Assembly (NCBI RefSeq): GCF_000373485.1
Contig: NZ_KB891590.1
Location: 13,610 to 77,609, forward strand
Source of the DNA: Dasania marina DSM 21967
Lineage (GTDB): Bacteria > Pseudomonadota > Gammaproteobacteria > Pseudomonadales > Dasaniaceae
Direction of reading: 5' to 3'
DNA length: 64,000 bases
The translations under genes and the position numbers were made by a program. A model generated the notes under the pieces. The model searched no databases. It saw only the letters and a program-made list of their open reading frames with translations, and was not told where the DNA came from. Positions 27,632 to 37,485 of this stretch are shown piece by piece; the stretch's first letter is position 1, and each line of letters opens with the position of its first letter.

Positions 27632-27740
27632 CACGTTTTTTCATTTTAGCTAGACTATTTTCCCTTACCTTATCCCCTGCAAGCTTGGCATTAATGTTGA
27701 TCGGCGACACTTGTTCAGCATCACCAAGCCCACGCCACAC

Positions 27741-27769
27741 GCTATCAGGCTATCAGGCTATCAGGCTAT
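27741..27769. repeat. 8-bp tandem repeat at the end of cusA
   Basis: GCTATCAG is repeated 3.6 times and overlaps the cusA stop codon. Copy-number changes could alter the C-terminal codons slightly, but the stop is inside the repeat unit. Confidence 0.85.
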
Positions 27770-30700
27770 ACTGCGCCTCCATCAGCAGGCAATGGGGAAT
27801 CCAGTTGATCAGCTATCACTCTATTTTTTTCCTGATACTGCAAAATAAAACTATAAATCACCGGTAACACCAATAAATTAAGTAGGGTAACGGTTAGCAT
27901 TCCACCTAACATCGGGGCGGCAATACGATGGGTAACATCGGAGCCAGTGCTACTACTCCACATAATGGGTATTAAACCCGCCATGGTAGAAATAGCCGTC
28001 ATGGCGACGGGACGCACACGTTTTGAGGTGGCAGATAATACTGCATCTTTTACCTCCGCCAATGATAATCGATCAGTAGCGATGGACCGTCGCTTAGCAA
28101 TTTCTAAATCGATAAAGCTTAGCACCAACACCCCAATTTCCGCAGCCATGCCCGCCAACGCAATAAAGCCCACTGCCACCGCCACCGACATATTGTAATC
28201 ATTAATATAGATAAGCCAGACCCCACCCACTAAACCAAAGGGGATGGACATCATCACCACTAGTGGCTCGGTAATATTGCGAAAGTTGAAATACAAGAGT
28301 AAGAAAATAATCAATAACGTGACTGGCGCTACAATTTTCAACCTAGCCTCTGCACGTTGCATATATTCAAACTGCCCAGACCAGGTAACTGTATACCCTG
28401 CCGGTATTTTCACTTGATCCTGCAAAACACGTTTTGCTTTGGCGACAAAACCACCAATATCAGAGCTAGAAATATCCACATAAATCCAAGCATTAGGCCG
28501 GGCATCTTCACTTTTAATAACCGGAGGGCCACGTCGATAGTTTATCTCTGTAACCATAGCCAAAGGGATTTGTGCGCCGGTTGGGGTAGGCACTAATACG
28601 CGTTTAAGCGCTTCTAAATCGTCGCGCAATTCTCTGGGATAACGTAAATTTACCGGATAACGTTCTAGGCCTTCAACGGTTTCAGTAATATTCATGCCAC
28701 CAATAGCGCTTTGGATAATATCTTGCACGGCACCCACGGTAAGGCCATAGCGAGCGGCACGCTCACGGTCAATATCAAAATCTAGGTAATAACCGCCTAC
28801 CGCTCTATCACCAAAAGCCGAAGTGGTTTCCGGCAAGGTTTTCATCGCTTGCTCAATGTCCTGGGCAACTTGTTGCAGTACATTAAGATCGGGGCCAGAA
28901 ACTTTAATACCAACCGGTGTTTTAATACCGGTTGACAACATATCGATACGAGTTTTAATCGGCATAGTCCAAGCGTTAGCTAAACCGGGGAACTGTATCG
29001 CCTGATCCATTTCACTCATCAGTTCCTTGGTAGTTTTTTGGGGGTTTGGCCATTGCTCCTTAGGTTTTAATCGCACCGTAGTTTCTATCATAGCCAGCGG
29101 CGCCGAATCGGTCGCCGATTCTGCACGGCCCACTTTACCAAAAACATGATGTACTTCAGGAAAGGTCTTTAATATTTTATCGGTCTGCTGTAATAACTCC
29201 TTGGCCTTAGTAATCGAAATACCGGGGAAGGTTGTAGGCATATACAGAATATCGCCCTCGTCCAACGGCGGCATAAATTCGCTACCCAATTTTGAATAGG
29301 GGTAATAGCTCACGGCTAATAAAGCCACTGCTAAAATAACCGTAATACCGCGCCACCGCATCGCCAGCTTTAACGCAGGCCCGTGTAGTGCATGTAACGC
29401 TCTATTGATGGGGTTGTTATGCTCGGCAATAATTTTGCCCCGCAAAAAATAGCCCATCATTACCGGTACCAAGGTAATAGCCAAAATGGCCGAAGCCGCC
29501 ATGGCATAGGTGGCGGTAAACGCTAGCGGGCTGAACAACCGCCCCTCCTGCGCCTGCATAGTAAAGATAGGTAAAAAGGAGACGGTAATGACCAACAATG
29601 AGAAAAATAGCGCGGGGCCCACCTCTTGACAGGATTCGCCTATCGTCTTCCAGCGTTCATCATTGTTCAATGCGCTGCCTTTTTCCTCAACGGCTATAGC
29701 CAAGCGACTATGCGCGTTTTCTACCATGACTATAGCGCCATCAACCATCGTACCAATGGTTATCGCAATACCACCCAAGGACATAATATTGGCGTTTAGC
29801 CCCTGTAAGCGCATCACGATAAAAGCCATTAAAATACCTAGCGGTAAGGTGATAATGGCCACGAAGGCCGAGCGTGCATGCAACAGAAATAGAATCACCA
29901 CCAAGCTAACGATAAGCAGTTCTTGCATTAATGATGTGTTAAGACTTTTAACCGCACGCTCAATCAAATCACCGCGGTCGTAGACAGGTATAATCTCCAC
30001 CCCTGCTGGCAAACCCGCTTTTAACTCCTCCAATTTGGCCCTAACAGCCTGAATGGTCGCTAAAGCATTCTCACCATAGCGCATAATTACCACACCACCG
30101 GCAACCTCACCTTCGCCATTAAGGTCAACCACGCCACGCCGCAATTCGGGGCCGATCTGAACATGGGCGATGTCTCGTAGCCGTATCGGTGTGCCATCGC
30201 CATCAACTCCTACCGGTATACTGTTGAGGTCATCAATCGACTGAATATACCCTCGCCCACGTACCATATATTCGGTTTCTGCCATTTCAACCAAGCGACC
30301 GCCCACATCTTTATTGGACATTTTAATGGCCATCTTGATTTTGTTCAGCGGAATGTTGTAACGGAGTAAGGCATTAGGGTCGACTTCAACTTGGTACTGT
30401 TTGACATAACCCCCCACAGATGCGACCTCGGCTACCCCTTGCACTGTTTGCAAGGGGTAGCGTAGATACCAATCCTGCAAAGAGCGTAATTGCGCTAGGT
30501 CGTGCTTACCGGTTCTATCCACTAAGGCATATTCATAAACCCAGCCGACGCCAGTAGCGTCTGGCCCTAAAGTCGGCGTAATACCCTGAGGCAGGCGGCC
30601 ACTGACATAATTAAGGGACTCCAGCACCCGTGAACGCGCCCAGTACATATCCGTGCCGTCTTCAAAAATAATATAGACAAAAGACAGCCCAAAGAATGAG

Positions 30701-30960
30701 TAACCTCTAACGACTTTCGTTTTCGGCACCGCCAGCATTGAAGTCGTCAGCGGATAAGTGACTTGATCTTCAACCACCTGCGGTGACTGGCCCGGATATT
30801 TGGTAAAGACAATTACCTGCACATCGGATAAGTCCGGGATGGCGTCCAACGGCGCGTTTTTGTAAGCAAACAAGCCGACCAGTGCAATAATGACCGCCGC
30901 GATCAACACCATAAAACGATCACGTAACGAGGCTTTGATAATGGCATTAATCATGGACAT
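27766..30960 (-). CDS. cusA: Heavy-metal RND efflux pump, inner-membrane subunit (CusA/CzcA type)
   Basis: 1,064 residues from ATG 30960 (MSMINAIIKASLRDR), which has GGGAG just upstream; the frame extends to 31071 inside cusB. The typical HME-RND layout is seen: first helix (FMVLIAAVIIALVGLF), PLDAIPDLSDVQVIV, two large periplasmic loops, a central block of helices with SLGGIAITIGTMVDGAIVMVEN and a C-terminal helix set. The motif PDLSDVQV and the acid residue set fit monovalent Cu(I)/Ag(I) pumps, but Zn/Co cannot be excluded. It overlaps the cusB stop by 14 bp; cusC-cusB-cusA is one operon. Confidence 0.93.
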   Translation of the reverse strand: MSMINAIIKASLRDRFMVLIAAVIIALVGLFAYKNAPLDAIPDLSDVQVIVFTKYPGQSPQVVEDQVTYPLTTSMLAVPKTKVVRGYSFFGLSFVYIIFEDGTDMYWARSRVLESLNYVSGRLPQGITPTLGPDATGVGWVYEYALVDRTGKHDLAQLRSLQDWYLRYPLQTVQGVAEVASVGGYVKQYQVEVDPNALLRYNIPLNKIKMAIKMSNKDVGGRLVEMAETEYMVRGRGYIQSIDDLNSIPVGVDGDGTPIRLRDIAHVQIGPELRRGVVDLNGEGEVAGGVVIMRYGENALATIQAVRAKLEELKAGLPAGVEIIPVYDRGDLIERAVKSLNTSLMQELLIVSLVVILFLLHARSAFVAIITLPLGILMAFIVMRLQGLNANIMSLGGIAITIGTMVDGAIVMVENAHSRLAIAVEEKGSALNNDERWKTIGESCQEVGPALFFSLLVITVSFLPIFTMQAQEGRLFSPLAFTATYAMAASAILAITLVPVMMGYFLRGKIIAEHNNPINRALHALHGPALKLAMRWRGITVILAVALLAVSYYPYSKLGSEFMPPLDEGDILYMPTTFPGISITKAKELLQQTDKILKTFPEVHHVFGKVGRAESATDSAPLAMIETTVRLKPKEQWPNPQKTTKELMSEMDQAIQFPGLANAWTMPIKTRIDMLSTGIKTPVGIKVSGPDLNVLQQVAQDIEQAMKTLPETTSAFGDRAVGGYYLDFDIDRERAARYGLTVGAVQDIIQSAIGGMNITETVEGLERYPVNLRYPRELRDDLEALKRVLVPTPTGAQIPLAMVTEINYRRGPPVIKSEDARPNAWIYVDISSSDIGGFVAKAKRVLQDQVKIPAGYTVTWSGQFEYMQRAEARLKIVAPVTLLIIFLLLYFNFRNITEPLVVMMSIPFGLVGGVWLIYINDYNMSVAVAVGFIALAGMAAEIGVLVLSFIDLEIAKRRSIATDRLSLAEVKDAVLSATSKRVRPVAMTAISTMAGLIPIMWSSSTGSDVTHRIAAPMLGGMLTVTLLNLLVLPVIYSFILQYQEKNRVIADQLDSPLPADGGAV

Positions 30961-32365
30961 GCGCTCCCTGTGTTTCAGGCTTCGATTGATCCGCCATTTC
31001 ACTATTGGAAGGGTCAGTATCCTCCATGGCCTTATCGCCGCCCTCGCCAGTTGCGCCATCAGTTGCAGCACTACCTGCCTCTTTCAGAACAGCCATCATT
31101 TTTGCGGTGGCTTCCCGCAATTTAGATTCAGAATCAATCAGGAATTGGGCCGAGGTCACCACCTCATCACCCGCATCGACTCCCGCTAACACCGCCACCT
31201 TGCCATTTGACTCTATACCCAAGGTGACGATTCTGGGTTCAAATTTCCCTGGGCCTCTCACGATAAAAACCTGTGTACGATCACCTGTACGAATAACCGC
31301 CTCAGCAGGTATGACGATTACATCATCCAGGGGATCTGAATGAATGCTAAGTTGCGCAAACATATCAGGGCGTAATAGCGACTCACTGTTATCAAAAATT
31401 AAACGCAGCTTAGTAGTCCGCGTTTTTGACTCAGCGTAAGGATAGATATAGGAGAGAGAGCCCTTAAAAGTCTTACCCGGCACAGAAGCCAAGGTCATTT
31501 CAACTTCATCACCTAACTTAACCCACGGTAATTCATATTCGTAGACTTCCGCATAGACCCAGACCTTATTCAAATCAACCATCATGTATAGCTCAGTATT
31601 CGGTGTCACAAATTGACCCTGACGTGCACCAATATTGATAACCGTGCCGTTTACCGGTGCGTGTATATGCAGGGTTTTTTGAATAGTTCGGGTTCGTTCT
31701 AAAGTCTTAATCTGATGTGTTGGTACATCTAACAATCGCAAACGTTCGAGAGAGCTTTTAACTAACTGTTCAGCCCCTTTTCGAATTTGTTCGAAAGGGC
31801 TCTTACTCAATGTCGACAAATTATTAAGTGCTAATAAGTATTCTTGCTGCGTTGAAACCAGTTTCGGTGAATAAATACTCAACAGAACATCGTCCTTAGC
31901 GACGGCCTGCCCCGTTTTATCCACGCGCATTTCTTCGACCCACCCTTCTACTTTGGGGTGCAAGCGCAACATGCTTTCCTCATCAAAATCGACTCGACCC
32001 ACGGCACGAATCGTTCGGCTGAGGGATGTCCGCTGAGCTATTGCTGTACGAACGCCGATATTCTGCACCACCACGGGGTTAATTTTTACCGTGCCCACCA
32101 CCTTACTGGCCTCGTTATCGGCATACACCGGCACATAGTCCATACCCATAGCATCTTTAGCAGGTGACGGTGAGGTGACATCCGGATTCATTGGGTTGCG
32201 GTAAAACAGCGGTTTCTTTTCCTCCTGAGACAAACTCTGAGCTGATCCCTGAACTAAACGCTCACCTACAGCCTTAGCAGCATTGTCATTACCAAATAGT
32301 AGATAGCCCGTTGCTACACCAACAATAAGCATAGTAATTGAAGCCCATAGGATAGATTTATTCAT
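30947..32365 (-). CDS. cusB: RND periplasmic adaptor (CusB type)
   Basis: 472 residues from ATG 32365 (MNKSILWASITML); its ATGAATAA overlaps the cusC stop by eight bases. N-terminal membrane anchor/signal, then a small heavy-metal-binding domain (YRNPMNPDVTSPSPAKDAMG with MDYVPVY), the membrane-fusion hairpin and barrel domains, and a Met/His-containing C-terminal tail ending HVHD. It bridges the inner-membrane pump and the outer-membrane channel and can pass metal to the pump. Complete length. Confidence 0.92.
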   Translation of the reverse strand: MNKSILWASITMLIVGVATGYLLFGNDNAAKAVGERLVQGSAQSLSQEEKKPLFYRNPMNPDVTSPSPAKDAMGMDYVPVYADNEASKVVGTVKINPVVVQNIGVRTAIAQRTSLSRTIRAVGRVDFDEESMLRLHPKVEGWVEEMRVDKTGQAVAKDDVLLSIYSPKLVSTQQEYLLALNNLSTLSKSPFEQIRKGAEQLVKSSLERLRLLDVPTHQIKTLERTRTIQKTLHIHAPVNGTVINIGARQGQFVTPNTELYMMVDLNKVWVYAEVYEYELPWVKLGDEVEMTLASVPGKTFKGSLSYIYPYAESKTRTTKLRLIFDNSESLLRPDMFAQLSIHSDPLDDVIVIPAEAVIRTGDRTQVFIVRGPGKFEPRIVTLGIESNGKVAVLAGVDAGDEVVTSAQFLIDSESKLREATAKMMAVLKEAGSAATDGATGEGGDKAMEDTDPSNSEMADQSKPETQGAHVHD

Positions 32366-33725
32366 AAACAGATTCCTCACCGACAGCGGCTTCCAGGCGC
32401 GCTAATGCTTGTTTCGCATCGCTCAACGCTTTCCAATATTGTAATTCATAATTAAAGAGGGTCATTTGGCTACGAACCAGATTAAGAAAATCCACTTCAC
32501 TAACCTGATAACCCGCTAACATAGATTCCACCGTTTGCTGTGCTTGCGGCACAATACCGCTGCCAAAAAGCGATAATTGTTTTTTTGCTCGGTGATAATC
32601 TGTAACCGCCGTTGAGATAGTGGCCATAACTCTATTTTTTTCGTCTAATAACGCATAATGGTTTTTTTGTAGCTCATAACTTTTTTGCGACACTGCTTTT
32701 GATTGTTTACTACCTGCATACAACGGTATTTTTACGCCCACCATAACAGACACAAAATCTGAACGTGCACCACCTCGCGGCAATGGGTTATAACCGCTAC
32801 GGTCACCGTAGGTAACACCTACAGTGAAATCAGGGTAATAGTCACGCTTAGCCAAGTCGAGACGCGATTGCGCCGCATTCAGCTGTGTTTCCATCTGTTT
32901 TAAACGCGGCCTAGCAGCTTCTGCCAATTGGTAAAGCACCGCTTCATCGACAAGCTTGGGCATCATCTTTGATACTTGATTCGGTAACGAGACAACTTCA
33001 TTCGCGGGCCTAGCCATAAGGATATTAATCTGAATAGCTTGGTTTCTTCGTATTGCTTGAAGTTGAATTTTTTGATCGATAAGCTTGGATAATTCTAGCT
33101 GTGCAAGTAAAACATCCTGCTGTAAACCTTTTCCCGTTTCGTATTTTGTTTTTGCTACGCTGATAAACTGGCCTAATAGACTTTGATTTATATCCACTGT
33201 TTTAAGAGCGCGATCTAAATAGTAAAGTTGCCACCATTTAGCTTTAACATTGTTAATAAGTTGCAAGCGAACCTCTTCCACAGTATGCCCTGCAGCCAAA
33301 GCATCGTATTCAGCAGCTTCTTCCTTCAAACGCAGCTTGCCGGGAAAAGGGAACACTTGGCTAAAACCTATCTGCGTCTGCGTCATCGCTTCCTGCTCCC
33401 TATCAAAGGTATCAGTGGGAAAGTTCATCGCGTTAAAGCTAACCATTGGATCCGGTAATGTGCCAACCTGTGAAGGGACTTCCGCCAACGCTTCATAGCG
33501 TGCTTGCATTTGGGCAAGGTTCGGATTATCACGAACGGCAATTTTAACCGCTGCCTGCGCACTCAGCAACTTGCCCTGTGGGTGTTCATCGGCCTGCAAC
33601 GTTTCAACGCTTAAGGCAAGGCAGATAATAGCCGCACCAACAAAGTATTTATTGCAGGTAAAAACGAATCGATACATCCACCGACAAAATACTGCATTAG
33701 CAGATAAGCTGGCGAGTTGTTTCAT
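32358..33725 (-). CDS. cusC: Outer-membrane efflux channel (TolC/CusC type)
   Basis: 455 residues from ATG 33725, preceded by GAAGGAAG; a GTG at 33728 is immediately upstream. Long signal peptide (VGAAIICLALSVETLQA), then two outer-membrane-factor repeats with characteristic coiled-coil helices (QAAVKIAVRDNPNLAQMQAR; AAEAARPRLKQMETQLNAAQ). It has no lipobox cysteine, unlike E. coli CusC, so it is probably a non-acylated channel. First gene of the cusCBA operon on the minus strand. Confidence 0.9.
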   Translation of the reverse strand: MKQLASLSANAVFCRWMYRFVFTCNKYFVGAAIICLALSVETLQADEHPQGKLLSAQAAVKIAVRDNPNLAQMQARYEALAEVPSQVGTLPDPMVSFNAMNFPTDTFDREQEAMTQTQIGFSQVFPFPGKLRLKEEAAEYDALAAGHTVEEVRLQLINNVKAKWWQLYYLDRALKTVDINQSLLGQFISVAKTKYETGKGLQQDVLLAQLELSKLIDQKIQLQAIRRNQAIQINILMARPANEVVSLPNQVSKMMPKLVDEAVLYQLAEAARPRLKQMETQLNAAQSRLDLAKRDYYPDFTVGVTYGDRSGYNPLPRGGARSDFVSVMVGVKIPLYAGSKQSKAVSQKSYELQKNHYALLDEKNRVMATISTAVTDYHRAKKQLSLFGSGIVPQAQQTVESMLAGYQVSEVDFLNLVRSQMTLFNYELQYWKALSDAKQALARLEAAVGEESVYE

Positions 33726-33755
33726 CACAAATTCTTCCTTCTATTGAGGCTGCCA

Positions 33756-34142
33756 TTAGTGGCAACCACGTCTTTCACTTAGGTGCGCCAGATTATCCAG
33801 TTCACATTCCTCAGAATATTGAATAAGACCTTTGCGCAATTTATCCGTCATTGTTTGTTTCATGTGGCCCTGCGTCTGAAAGATTACATTTTCTATATTC
33901 TTCATCGACACTTGTAACAGGTCGTAAACTAGGCTCATTTCGCCCGTGCTCACCTCAACACTTTCAATTCCCATCAGTGCTCCGAGTTTAGCAGTCAGTT
34001 GTTCCCGGGTAGCCATATATGGTAACGCCTTCAGTTTTATATTGTGGGCCTTTTTTACCACCGTAGCTTCTTGTTTCTCCGATTTCCTCAACCGATCCCC
34101 CCAAAAAACAGACGCGAGCAGTGGGCAAATCGATTTCTGCAT
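33756..34142 (-). CDS. HMA-like fold protein without CxxC, ending in Cys-His
   Basis: About 128 residues from ATG 34142; the start is uncertain, because a GTG within ATVVKKAHN (about 34061) has a better purine-rich upstream. The segment IKLKALPYMATREQLTAKLG to VEVSTGEMSLVYDLLQVSM has the beta-alpha-beta pattern of a heavy-metal-associated domain but no CxxC. It ends ERRGCH. A second protein of the same kind is at 36894-37253. It lies 30 bp upstream of cusC in the same direction, so it is probably a copper-linked accessory, but its role is unknown. Confidence 0.6.
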   Translation of the reverse strand: MQKSICPLLASVFWGDRLRKSEKQEATVVKKAHNIKLKALPYMATREQLTAKLGALMGIESVEVSTGEMSLVYDLLQVSMKNIENVIFQTQGHMKQTMTDKLRKGLIQYSEECELDNLAHLSERRGCH

Positions 34143-34254
34143 TGCTCCGAGCAAAACGAGAACCCTATCCCTCGATCGTTAAGGCGCAACGCTGCCGCTG
34201 AAACTTCCATTGTGCAAACCGGATATTTTTCTAAGCTCATAACCCTGCCATAAC

Positions 34255-34728
34255 TTATTTACGCCTATTCAGCCCAAGACAAAAAATCCTGGCCGCCCAC
34301 AAACTGACCAGAGGTACAATCAACCACTGGATAATCGGAGTAATCCCCGTCCCTAACCCCCAGAGCTGGGGCATAATTTCGCTGTATTGCCATCGATCAA
34401 AAACCTCGGTGGCTAAATATTCAAGAATTAGGGTAATTACCAATCCTATAGCTATATATATCCTACACCAGCCCATTTTCATTTTATAAATCCAGGCAAA
34501 ATTTCTGGAAACCCAGGCCACTAGCAGATAGGCGAACATAGCGATAAACGCGTCCCCCAAAGAAGCTCTGCTGCATAAAATCACGGAACTCCAATGTGAA
34601 GACTCAGACATACCCTGATAGAACGGCGCTTGCCACATTTCCCAGACAAAATGAAAAAGGAACGCCGTCACACCAACAACTGGTAGAAGTACTATGGCTT
34701 TAATTTTTATATTCGTATCTCTTGTCAT
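34255..34728 (-). CDS. Multi-spanning membrane protein of unknown function
   Basis: 157 residues with four hydrophobic helices (AIVLLPVVGVTAFLFHFVW; FIAMFAYLLVAWVSRNFAW; YIAIGLVITLILEYLATEV; IIQWLIVPLVSLWAARIFC). WEMWQAPFYQGM after the first helix and FDRWQYSEIMP are conserved-looking loops. No transporter family is recognised. It lies in the copper cluster between the first HMA-like gene and a diheme cytochrome, all on the minus strand, so it may take part in metal or redox handling; that is inference. Confidence 0.65.
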   Translation of the reverse strand: MTRDTNIKIKAIVLLPVVGVTAFLFHFVWEMWQAPFYQGMSESSHWSSVILCSRASLGDAFIAMFAYLLVAWVSRNFAWIYKMKMGWCRIYIAIGLVITLILEYLATEVFDRWQYSEIMPQLWGLGTGITPIIQWLIVPLVSLWAARIFCLGLNRRK

Positions 34729-34951
34729 GGTTAATTAATCAATTTTGGTGGGCAAGACACCAACTTCTTTGCTGCTACAAATAAGTTCATGCCAATGCAT
34801 TTTTATTCACGCCAATTTCCATTAAATTCGTCGGTGCCAGTACGCCCTTGAATACCCGTCCCGCTCCAGCCCGTATGGTGCAAATATTGGAACGAGCCGT
34901 AAACACTCCATCGTTGTAGTCATCTCACTTTCCGGCCTTATCATAAGATCT

Positions 34952-35584
34952 TTATTCACTGCTACTTAAACGACCAAATGATGCTTGTATATAGCTCAAT
35001 ACAGCTTGAATATTCCCTTCTGTCAGACTGCTATTTCCACCTTTTGGCGGCATAGGCATCGAGCTACCTGGGCTTTGAAAACCGTTGGTAATATTGCTGA
35101 GCAGTTCCCTGTCACTCTTTAATAAACGACCACTTTTTGCAGTAAAGTCAGGCACTCCAGGCAAACTTCCTTTGCCATTTACACCATGACAAGCAACACA
35201 ATTTTTCTCATAGATACTTTTTCCAGATTGAGTTGCTGGCATCGATACTGCTAGTGGCTTAGCCATAATCTGTCTATCCTTTTTCACTTTGGCATTCGAG
35301 CCTTGCAAAAAAGTTAAGATGTCACGACTCTCCTGCCCGGTAAGCCCAGCCCTTGCTCGCATATGAAAGACGGTTGTGACCCATTGGTCGTCGCGAAGAT
35401 CGCTTGGGCTACGCATATTGTGGCAACGCATACAATTTTCTGACCAAGCCTTACTGCCTTTGGCAAAATCACCTGCTTCTGGATAATCAAACGCCATCAC
35501 CAATGGGGATGCCATCCCAACAACCAAGAACAAAATAATCATTTTACTGTTGTTATAAATACTTTTTCTAATTGTAATTTTCAT
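34952..35584 (-). CDS. Diheme c-type cytochrome
   Basis: 210 residues. A signal/anchor helix (MIILFLVVGMASPLVMA) then two heme attachment sites, CMRCH (about residue 51) and CVACH (about residue 131), with distal Met candidates (SMPMPPKGG near the C-terminus). Periplasmic electron carrier. The first heme domain is short and the second is a normal class I cytochrome c. It lies 30 bp downstream of the porin gene in the same direction. Its electron donor or acceptor is unknown; the neighbouring porin and copper proteins are the context. Confidence 0.85.
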   Translation of the reverse strand: MKITIRKSIYNNSKMIILFLVVGMASPLVMAFDYPEAGDFAKGSKAWSENCMRCHNMRSPSDLRDDQWVTTVFHMRARAGLTGQESRDILTFLQGSNAKVKKDRQIMAKPLAVSMPATQSGKSIYEKNCVACHGVNGKGSLPGVPDFTAKSGRLLKSDRELLSNITNGFQSPGSSMPMPPKGGNSSLTEGNIQAVLSYIQASFGRLSSSE

Positions 35585-35614
35585 TACTATTACCCTCTGT
35601 TAGAAGTCCTTTGA

Positions 35615-36868
35615 TTAAAAACCATAGGCCATCTGAAACAAAAATCGGTCATCATCGGCGTCGCTACCAGTTTGTCCATCGTTAAATTCATAACTGAACT
35701 TTCCGATAAAATTATTGGTGAATAGATAGTTCACGCCTAGTGCCCACTGTTGCTGGTCTTGAGTGTTATGGGGCGAGTCGAAATCCGTATAGCGACCCAC
35801 CAACTCCCATTTGGATTGATACAAGCGATAGGATCCCTGTGTGTACCAAGTGTCCCAGGTCGCACCATTTGATGCGGCGGTACCACTACCGGTATCAGCA
35901 CCAACCTCAGTCTCTACATATTCACCGCGTAGATTAAAAGCTTTGTATTGCCAATTAAAATCAGCTCCAATCACATCATAATCACGCGCACGCTCACCAC
36001 CGAGTAAGCTGCTATCCCCTCCATGAATTGACGTGACTGTGGCTTGGCCACTCGCAGCAGAAATACCTAATTCAAACCCCGCAAATGGAATTAAGCCCAG
36101 CCGACCACCTACGACTTTTTCACCATCATTGTCTGAACCGAAACCTTCTGCTTCAACGCCATCAAGTTCAAACTCAATTTCGCCATCCTCTTCTTCCATC
36201 TCAGCAACTAGCTCTGGACCATTACTCACATAGAGAGCGTAATTGGTGCGAACGCTTCCGATAGGAAACCCGCCGCGTAATTGGAATCCCACATCAGATA
36301 CGGGCGCGGCGCCATCGTGACCAAACCCCGGTGGTGCTGAGGGAAGTTTATTAATCCAGGACGGGTGTAAATTTTGGCGAAATTGACCAACAGGACTCAA
36401 AAACTTCCCTCCCACCAAGGTCATATAATCGTTCATAAACCAGTCGATAGTCAGGTACTCCAAAGCTGTCTCAGTTTCTCCATCATCACCCACCTCAATC
36501 TCTAGCTCCGCTTCCAACATCACTATATCGCGATATTGAAAATGAAAGATGGGCGAGAAAGTACCGACATTAAAACTACCGTCAGCCGACTCAGTATCGG
36601 TGTATCCCACATCGGCATAACCGGACATATGAATTAAGGTATCAGGCTGTAACCATTCGCCAGCGGTAGCGACATCTTGCTTGATAACTTCAACCTCCTC
36701 TTTGCTCGCGCTATTTTTAAGCTGCTGCTTAAGTACATCCATTTCCTGTTGCATACGCTCAACACGTTTCGCTAACTCATCAACACTGGACTCGGCCAAG
36801 CTTGCAATTGAAACAGTAGAGATAAAAACCGTGACTGCTGTGGTGATTGCTAAGTTTGTAATTTTCAT
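35615..36868 (-). CDS. Outer-membrane porin with N-terminal coiled coil
   Basis: 417 residues from ATG 36868 (MKITNLAITTA), with AAGGAG upstream; the frame continues to 37024 but the ATG with signal peptide fits best. Signal peptide (AVTVFISTVSIASLA), a trimer-type coiled coil (VERMQQEMDVLKQQLKNS), then a beta-barrel ending QMAYGF with the terminal Phe. The barrel resembles the phosphate- or anion-selective/DcaP-like porins. The substrate is not evident. It is in the copper cluster, followed by the diheme cytochrome. Confidence 0.8.
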   Translation of the reverse strand: MKITNLAITTAVTVFISTVSIASLAESSVDELAKRVERMQQEMDVLKQQLKNSASKEEVEVIKQDVATAGEWLQPDTLIHMSGYADVGYTDTESADGSFNVGTFSPIFHFQYRDIVMLEAELEIEVGDDGETETALEYLTIDWFMNDYMTLVGGKFLSPVGQFRQNLHPSWINKLPSAPPGFGHDGAAPVSDVGFQLRGGFPIGSVRTNYALYVSNGPELVAEMEEEDGEIEFELDGVEAEGFGSDNDGEKVVGGRLGLIPFAGFELGISAASGQATVTSIHGGDSSLLGGERARDYDVIGADFNWQYKAFNLRGEYVETEVGADTGSGTAASNGATWDTWYTQGSYRLYQSKWELVGRYTDFDSPHNTQDQQQWALGVNYLFTNNFIGKFSYEFNDGQTGSDADDDRFLFQMAYGF

Positions 36869-36893
36869 AACATGTCTCCTTTTTTGGATAGGC

Positions 36894-37253
36894 CTATCGT
36901 CCGGGCGGACGTTTATGGCAACTCCATGGCTCATGACTGGCATTGTCTTTAACGTTCTGGTCAACAAATTTGTAATAGCCCTCTTTAAAATTCGTCCACC
37001 AGTCATGAGAAATATCACATTCATATTTCCTGATTATTTCTTCAATTTCGTCCAGTTGTCGTTTCGATGCGTCATAACTTATATTCAACAAGCTTTCTGA
37101 AACGTTAATCGAAACTGCATCTACGCCCACCAGCTGGCCAATTTCCGCTGCTATAATCTGGTGATTTTTATCTACTGCACCTTCTAATCGTAGATGCCTT
37201 GTCATCAAATAATTTTCATTAGCAGCCACTTCATATTTCCGCTTATTATTCAT
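36894..37253 (-). CDS. HMA-like fold protein without CxxC (second copy)
   Basis: 119 residues from ATG 37253 (MNNKRKYEVAANENY), preceded by GGAGGG; the frame runs to 37343. LMTRHLRLEGAVDKNHQIIA then VDAVSINVSESLLNISYDAS repeat the beta-alpha-beta pattern of the protein at 33756-34142. It lacks CxxC and has a terminal CHKRPPGR. It is followed by the porin in the same direction. Function unknown; its pairing with the cusC-adjacent copy suggests a shared, possibly chaperone-like role. Confidence 0.65.
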   Translation of the reverse strand: MNNKRKYEVAANENYLMTRHLRLEGAVDKNHQIIAAEIGQLVGVDAVSINVSESLLNISYDASKRQLDEIEEIIRKYECDISHDWWTNFKEGYYKFVDQNVKDNASHEPWSCHKRPPGR

Positions 37254-37323
37254 AAATACTACCCTCCTACACTGATCCTGATTTAGGAATAAACGATGGC
37301 GTCTACTTCCTATTGTGAAGATA

Positions 37324-37485
37324 TTAATCGTCGAACTGTTCAATAGTCTGTTGTTCTTCTGCTTTCGACAGGCGCAAATAAACCATTAATAAAATAGAAA
37401 ACATGACGAGCGTTGAAATGGTTGGCCATTGCAATAAAAAACCAAACATAATCATGACATAGGCAACATTGTGCCTGCACTGTCG
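37324..37485 (-). pseudogene. Fragment of an isoprenylcysteine-methyltransferase-type membrane protein
   Basis: On the minus strand, one frame reads CRHNVAYVMIMFGFLLQWPT, then ISTLVMFSILLMVYLRLSK and AEEQQTIEQFDD before a stop. This is the conserved C-terminal part (RHP.Y.GF...FGFLLQWPT...YLRL...EE) of ICMT/NnrU-type methyltransferases. It has neither a start nor the N-terminal helices, and the conserved RHP is RHN, so it is a 5'-truncated remnant in the copper cluster. Confidence 0.7.
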
